The notes beneath the pieces were generated by a model. That model was not told the origin of the DNA and made no database searches. It worked only from the letters and a program-made list of their open reading frames with translations. 64,000 nucleotides of DNA from Mucilaginibacter tolerans (lineage in GTDB: Bacteria; Bacteroidota; Bacteroidia; Sphingobacteriales; Sphingobacteriaceae): assembly GCF_030519375.1 (NCBI RefSeq), contig NZ_JAUMKB010000007.1:1-64000 (forward strand). Reading direction: 5' to 3'. The first letter of the stretch is position 1. Each line of letters starts with the position of its first letter. The position numbers and the translations under genes were made by a program. This document shows, piece by piece, positions 62,101 through 64,000 of this stretch.

Positions 62101-63178
62101 GTTTAAGTATTTAAAGATCGACCTGATCGCATTTAAAACGCAAGATCACAGCTATCAGACTAATTTTAAATATTTACCAACGACTGGAGCATTTCAGAAC
62201 CTTTCACCTGTAACCACCGGTGATTATACTATTTCGTTTATGTCTATCGGAACAGCATTCTCGAAAATAAAGGGGGCTGATAACAACTCATCGGTTTATA
62301 ATAAGTTTTTAAGCGATAGAGCGATCATTTCGCAACGCCTAGGCAGAAGCAATCCGAATTCGCTATCGCAGGTAGGCAATTACGCTGATGGTTACGGGCC
62401 TAATTCACAAAATGTGATCGTGCCGGCATTTCTTGCAGCTTACACCGGAAAGAGCCCGAACGGTATAGGTCTCAATGGTTTTCCAAATATCCCGATACCG
62501 AACTGGGATATCAGGTATAGCGGATTATCTCATATGCAGTTTTTCTCGGAGCTTTTCGAATCCGTCGATATAAAAGACGGCTACCGTTCAACTTATACTG
62601 TCGGCAACTATAGTACCCTGCTGCAATATGCAGAAACGGATGGCCATGTAAATTCACGCGATTTGAATAACGACTTCCTGCCTTTTTACCAGTTTAACTC
62701 GGTGACGATATTCGAGCAGTTTGTGCCATTATTTGGTATCGATGCCAGGTTTAAAAATAATCTGACCGCCAACCTGGAATACCGCAAGAGCCGTGCTCTG
62801 AGTATGAGTTTGACTAACAGCCAACTCTCACAGCAGAATGAAAATGACATTGTTTTCGGCTTTGGTTACAAGACCAAGAATTTCAGGTTCCCATTTGGCC
62901 TGTTTAGTAATACAAAACTAAATAACGACCTGACCTTTAAGGTTGACTTCTCGTTAAGGGACAATAAGACTTTAATATACCAGGCTGATGTTCCCGGAGC
63001 ACAGGTATCGGCCGGTGCACAGAATATTACCTATCGCCCGGAAATTGACTATGTGATCAATCAAAGGTTCAATCTGAGCTTGTTCTACGATTCAAACCTG
63101 ACAAGGCCGTACACCTCGCAAACCTTCAATACCGCATTTACCAACTTTGGTATCAACCTGAAATTATTACTGCAATAA
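56129..63178 (+). CDS. sprA: Cell-surface protein SprA (type IX secretion/gliding)
   Basis: 2349 residues, close to the family's usual 2300-2500. SprA forms the outer-membrane translocon of the type IX secretion system and is needed for gliding in many Bacteroidota. The start is a TTG at 56129, needed to include the signal peptide (GPKFTLKAVTIALLITAICG to SAFAQ); no ATG lies before the mature part. The body shows repeated barrel-like segments (QRIQMNVTGSIGDKLKITTNYN, NNELFGVQQKSLFGSRFDYK, FRFPFGLFSNTKLNNDLTFK). Acidic clusters such as DVGLDGLTDAEE and DAEDVDRDNNMNQDDEYF resemble calcium-binding loops. It ends FTNFGINLKLLLQ. Other T9SS genes are not in the window. Confidence 0.95.
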   Translation: MGPKFTLKAVTIALLITAICGIRSAFAQQQPVKKKDSLLITSPFTGTESRNNQLRQGLLEVDPPNLVRTFEYNPATNQYILYERVGNYLYRPPRYLTVEQYLQLRQREEERNYFKQLSDNYAYQSQQPGFIPSVSVRSRTFAQIFGSDVISIRPQGSAEMIMAGQINSNQNPLFSTRQRNQFNFNFDQRIQMNVTGSIGDKLKITTNYNTEAQFQFENQIKLDYTGTPDEIIQKVEVGTVSFPLPTTLITGTQALFGIKTKLKFGRLNVTSIFSQQRSQSKSLTITNGAQQGTFSLTPADYEANKHYFLSQYFRDNYNKALANIPIISSNINITRIEVWVTNRTNSTTGSRDVVGFMDLGENKPYNTALVQGGAGYSALPAGFSGPGFAQQSNSLLKGLPAAARLSSSNAIVSYFQGSGGTNNYAKLTYARKLTEKEYTLSPQLGYISLNNALNNDEVLAVAYQYTVNGVQYQVGEFSTDIPVNPNTPQVLYVKLLKNSLLKTNLPTWKLMMKNIYSLGAFQISPNNFRLNISRLDEKSGIAKPIMDEGIHTKSKLWIQLLGLDNLDPQNDKKPDGVFDFLPGVTIDPTNGRLVFPVLEPFGSDLAKQFDPGEQDLIKRYVYQPIYDSTKTIAQQFFPQLNRYIMKGTYSSQGGSEYQLNATNIPQGAVVVNAGTIKLVEGTDYTVDYTAGRLRILNQALLASGQPITVNIENNELFGVQQKSLFGSRFDYKVNDNLALGATVMHLTEQPITQNEVIGQESISNTMYGFDVNYNSNSRFLTRLVDKIPLITTKVPSSVTFNGEFAQLLPGNPSALNFAGSKNGTSYLDDFEASQSIIDLKSASTWQISGTPQMFAESRNFNNLSYGYNRARLAFYNIDPIFYAGGTIPVSRTELSKPYVRQVLETEVFPFRQSVTGEPLTLPTLDLAFYPTVRGPYNYATTGINNDGTLANPKSRWGGMFRGISTTDFESLNVQYIEFWVMDPFIGKPNSQGGDLYFNLGNISEDILLDGRKGLENGIPVNGDQSQVDSTAWGKVAKLQPVVNAFDNNPNNRAIQDVGLDGLTDAEERSKFGNVVQQVRAEVNQQAASNFAADPSSDDYQYYQGPQLDQAQAGILDRYSKYNGTESNSKTAQQSQALLGLSTSASTSLPDAEDVDRDNNMNQDDEYFQYHVSIRPQDMVVGQNFINDKVTSQVLLPNGEKQSVTWYQIRIPISAYQTAVNNIQDFKSIRFMRMFMTNFADTAILRMATLQLVRGEWRAFNTENNPQNVIADPAIVNPALDNSTLDVETVSIEQNGNRTPIPYVVPPGIQRQRNYNNLQTNTRLNEQSLSLNFANVRDGYSRAAFKPFNNDLRKYKRLQMFIHAEGSQLKNNDASAFIRLGIDYIDNYYEYEIPLSVTPSGTSDPGAIWPAENELDLQLSLLTNAKVARNNAKLNGQPWPLNVPFTLSDGRNKITIKGQPDLSRLAAVMVGVRNPLRTSSTSATDDGLSKTGILWFDELRLTDFDNKGGWAATGRLDAKLADFATVTVSGSKTTVGFGALDSRLADRSMNDTRVYDVSGNIELGKFFPDKSGVHIPLYVDVSKQVSMPQYDPASPDVTLKQTLSNATSSKQRDSIQNAAEDYTMRKSFNLTNVHKAKTSTTAKSHFYDIENFNATYSYTELDHHDFTTESDFEKNYHASVSYNFSTTPSYISPLQKIIKNNTLALIRDINFNLIPTRVNYSINFDRFYSENTLRNNDPSNLIPIPTTYNKTFNITTMYGLGWNLTKSLTLDIDAINLATVDEPSGRLNGLKRDTLWDNILRLGRTTNYNHTLTFNYNVPINKVPFMDWTSVIARYSTHFTWQAQPLFAINDPAFNVGNSIQNKREIQINPTFNFNTLYNKIRYLRNTANPGKDDQPSGLRKVLVGLLTSFKDASVAYTRGDGTFLPGYLPGSGVGGEDFNYNAPGIGFLLGSQADIRQKAVTKGWITTDTLQNQLYVRSVNEDIHLKASLEPFKYLKIDLIAFKTQDHSYQTNFKYLPTTGAFQNLSPVTTGDYTISFMSIGTAFSKIKGADNNSSVYNKFLSDRAIISQRLGRSNPNSLSQVGNYADGYGPNSQNVIVPAFLAAYTGKSPNGIGLNGFPNIPIPNWDIRYSGLSHMQFFSELFESVDIKDGYRSTYTVGNYSTLLQYAETDGHVNSRDLNNDFLPFYQFNSVTIFEQFVPLFGIDARFKNNLTANLEYRKSRALSMSLTNSQLSQQNENDIVFGFGYKTKNFRFPFGLFSNTKLNNDLTFKVDFSLRDNKTLIYQADVPGAQVSAGAQNITYRPEIDYVINQRFNLSLFYDSNLTRPYTSQTFNTAFTNFGINLKLLLQ

Positions 63179-63200
63179 AAAAACCGCCTTTTCTGGCGGT
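63174..63200 (-). terminator. Terminator of the GIN-domain gene, inside the sprA 3' end
   Basis: ACCGCC (63183-63188) and GGCGGT (63195-63200) form a 6-bp stem with a 6-base loop. On the - strand the stem is followed by a run of T provided by the A run at 63177-63183. So it terminates the convergent GIN-domain gene, and its T run overlaps the sprA stop codon. It has no T run for sprA. Confidence 0.78.
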
Positions 63201-63234
63201 CTCGTGATTTAAAATATATGTTGATTTGAGAATG

Positions 63235-63951
63235 TTAGTCAGCTCTTGAAACTCTTCCTGAGCCAACAGTATGCGTATCGGTTATCGTCGCGTTGCCGGA
63301 ATAAACAACATTCCCAGAACCTGTGATATGAGCAGAAACGGTTTTTTCAGCAGTTATGTATACATCTCCGGAACCGGTGATACCGGCACTCACAGCCTGT
63401 GCTTTCAATTCGCGGGCTTCGATTTGACCCGAGCCACTGATGCCAAGATCGGCATCGCCGCAGCTGCCTTTTAATTTGATGGAACCTGAACCGCTGATCT
63501 TGGCCCGCAAACCGTCAGATTTGATGGTTGCACTGATATTGCCTGAACCGCTCAAGACAGTTTTAAATTCATTTGAAGTGGAAATCGTACCTTCCACTTC
63601 CATACGACCTGAGCCACTATTGGTAAGAGCGTTTAATGATTTGGCAGAAACATAGATTTCAGCCTTGTGGATATTATTGTATCGGTTGCTCCACCTGTGA
63701 TCTTTAAATTGAATTTTAAGGGTGTTGCCTTCCACAACGGTTTCAATTTCATCAATAAATTTGGTATCGGCTTCCACTTTTACGCTTTCTGAGCCAGCCA
63801 TCTTGATATGAACATTAAATGGGCCACCCGAAGAAATGGCCGAAAAACCAGAAACTGAACGGTTTTGGGTAGACACATCCTGTGCCGAAGCTTTTATGGT
63901 TGCTGCAGCAATCAGAGCTGCTGATAATAGAGTGTATGCTAATTTTTTCAT
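63235..63951 (-). CDS. GIN domain (DUF2807) periplasmic/surface protein
   Basis: 238 residues with signal peptide MKKLAYTLLSAALIAAATIK to ASAQ. The mature part has RSVSGFSAISSGGPFNVHI, KVEADTKFIDEIETVVEGNTLKI and many GSGxxxx turns (SGSGNIS, SGSGSIK, SGSGQIE, TGSGDVY, TGSGNVV), which form a right-handed beta-helix in the head GIN (putative auto-transporter adhesin) family. The function is unknown; adhesion is the usual suggestion. It converges on sprA and shares a terminator with its 3' end. Confidence 0.88.
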   Translation of the reverse strand: MKKLAYTLLSAALIAAATIKASAQDVSTQNRSVSGFSAISSGGPFNVHIKMAGSESVKVEADTKFIDEIETVVEGNTLKIQFKDHRWSNRYNNIHKAEIYVSAKSLNALTNSGSGRMEVEGTISTSNEFKTVLSGSGNISATIKSDGLRAKISGSGSIKLKGSCGDADLGISGSGQIEARELKAQAVSAGITGSGDVYITAEKTVSAHITGSGNVVYSGNATITDTHTVGSGRVSRAD

Positions 63952-64000
63952 AACAGGTTACTTTTCTCAATAGACGCGGTATGACGGAGATACGTTGCAT

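Overview
The window looks like a chromosomal segment of a Bacteroidota bacterium, most likely family Sphingobacteriaceae (Mucilaginibacter- or Pedobacter-like). The grounds are a complete sprA, several families largely confined to Bacteroidota (DUF2480, DUF3108, DUF3109, DUF4292, DUF4834, DUF6427, RemB/Wzi-like proteins), starts without Shine-Dalgarno sequences, and promoter-like TAnnTTTG boxes (the Bacteroidota -7 element). The genus is an inference. No tRNA, rRNA, CRISPR array, insertion sequence, prophage or integrase was seen.

Layout. 1-1267: two hairpins from an unseen upstream gene, then a tectonin-type lipoprotein. 1288-7805: a surface-glycan cluster (flippase, three methyltransferases, three glycosyltransferases), ended by a bidirectional terminator shared with a large YfhO-like membrane protein. 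10549-13272: two small membrane proteins and uvrB. 13599-19971: upp, a YjjG-type nucleotidase, a DinB-like protein, a 36-residue microprotein, an LpxH-like phosphoesterase, two glycosyltransferases and a DUF6427 membrane protein. 20017-27711: purQ, coaX, an outer-membrane protein, lptC, a PpiD/SurA-like foldase and DUF2480, DUF3108 and DUF3109 proteins. 27708-32709: a DinB protein, gmd and a tandem pair of Wzi/RemB-like outer-membrane proteins. 32788-43799: dxs, scpA, glyA, a four-PAS hybrid kinase, a broken comF, rlmN, an amidohydrolase and an acylphosphatase. 43819-53077: a second flippase, dut, a TPR protein, a DUF4292 lipoprotein, an EnvC-like protein, two TatA-type proteins, gatA and a MltD-like transglycosylase. 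53186-63951: a malic enzyme/phosphotransacetylase fusion, ruvA, sprA and a GIN-domain protein.

The genes fall into two main themes. One is the cell envelope: glycan synthesis and flipping, LPS export (lptC), periplasmic folding, Tat export, peptidoglycan turnover, and type IX secretion/gliding (sprA). The other is core metabolism and information handling: pyrimidine salvage, purine, CoA, isoprenoid and one-carbon metabolism, DNA repair and chromosome segregation.

The most unusual signals are non-coding. At least nine intergenic sites carry imperfect inverted repeats. They are built from short repeated words that differ from site to site, and several bracket a promoter-like box or lie between convergent stop codons. 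One arm is translated and has become the N-terminus of the YjjG-like enzyme. In addition, five genes have a TAnnTTTG box only 4-5 nt before the start codon, which predicts leaderless or nearly leaderless mRNAs. comF carries one in-frame stop codon that splits it into two otherwise intact halves.
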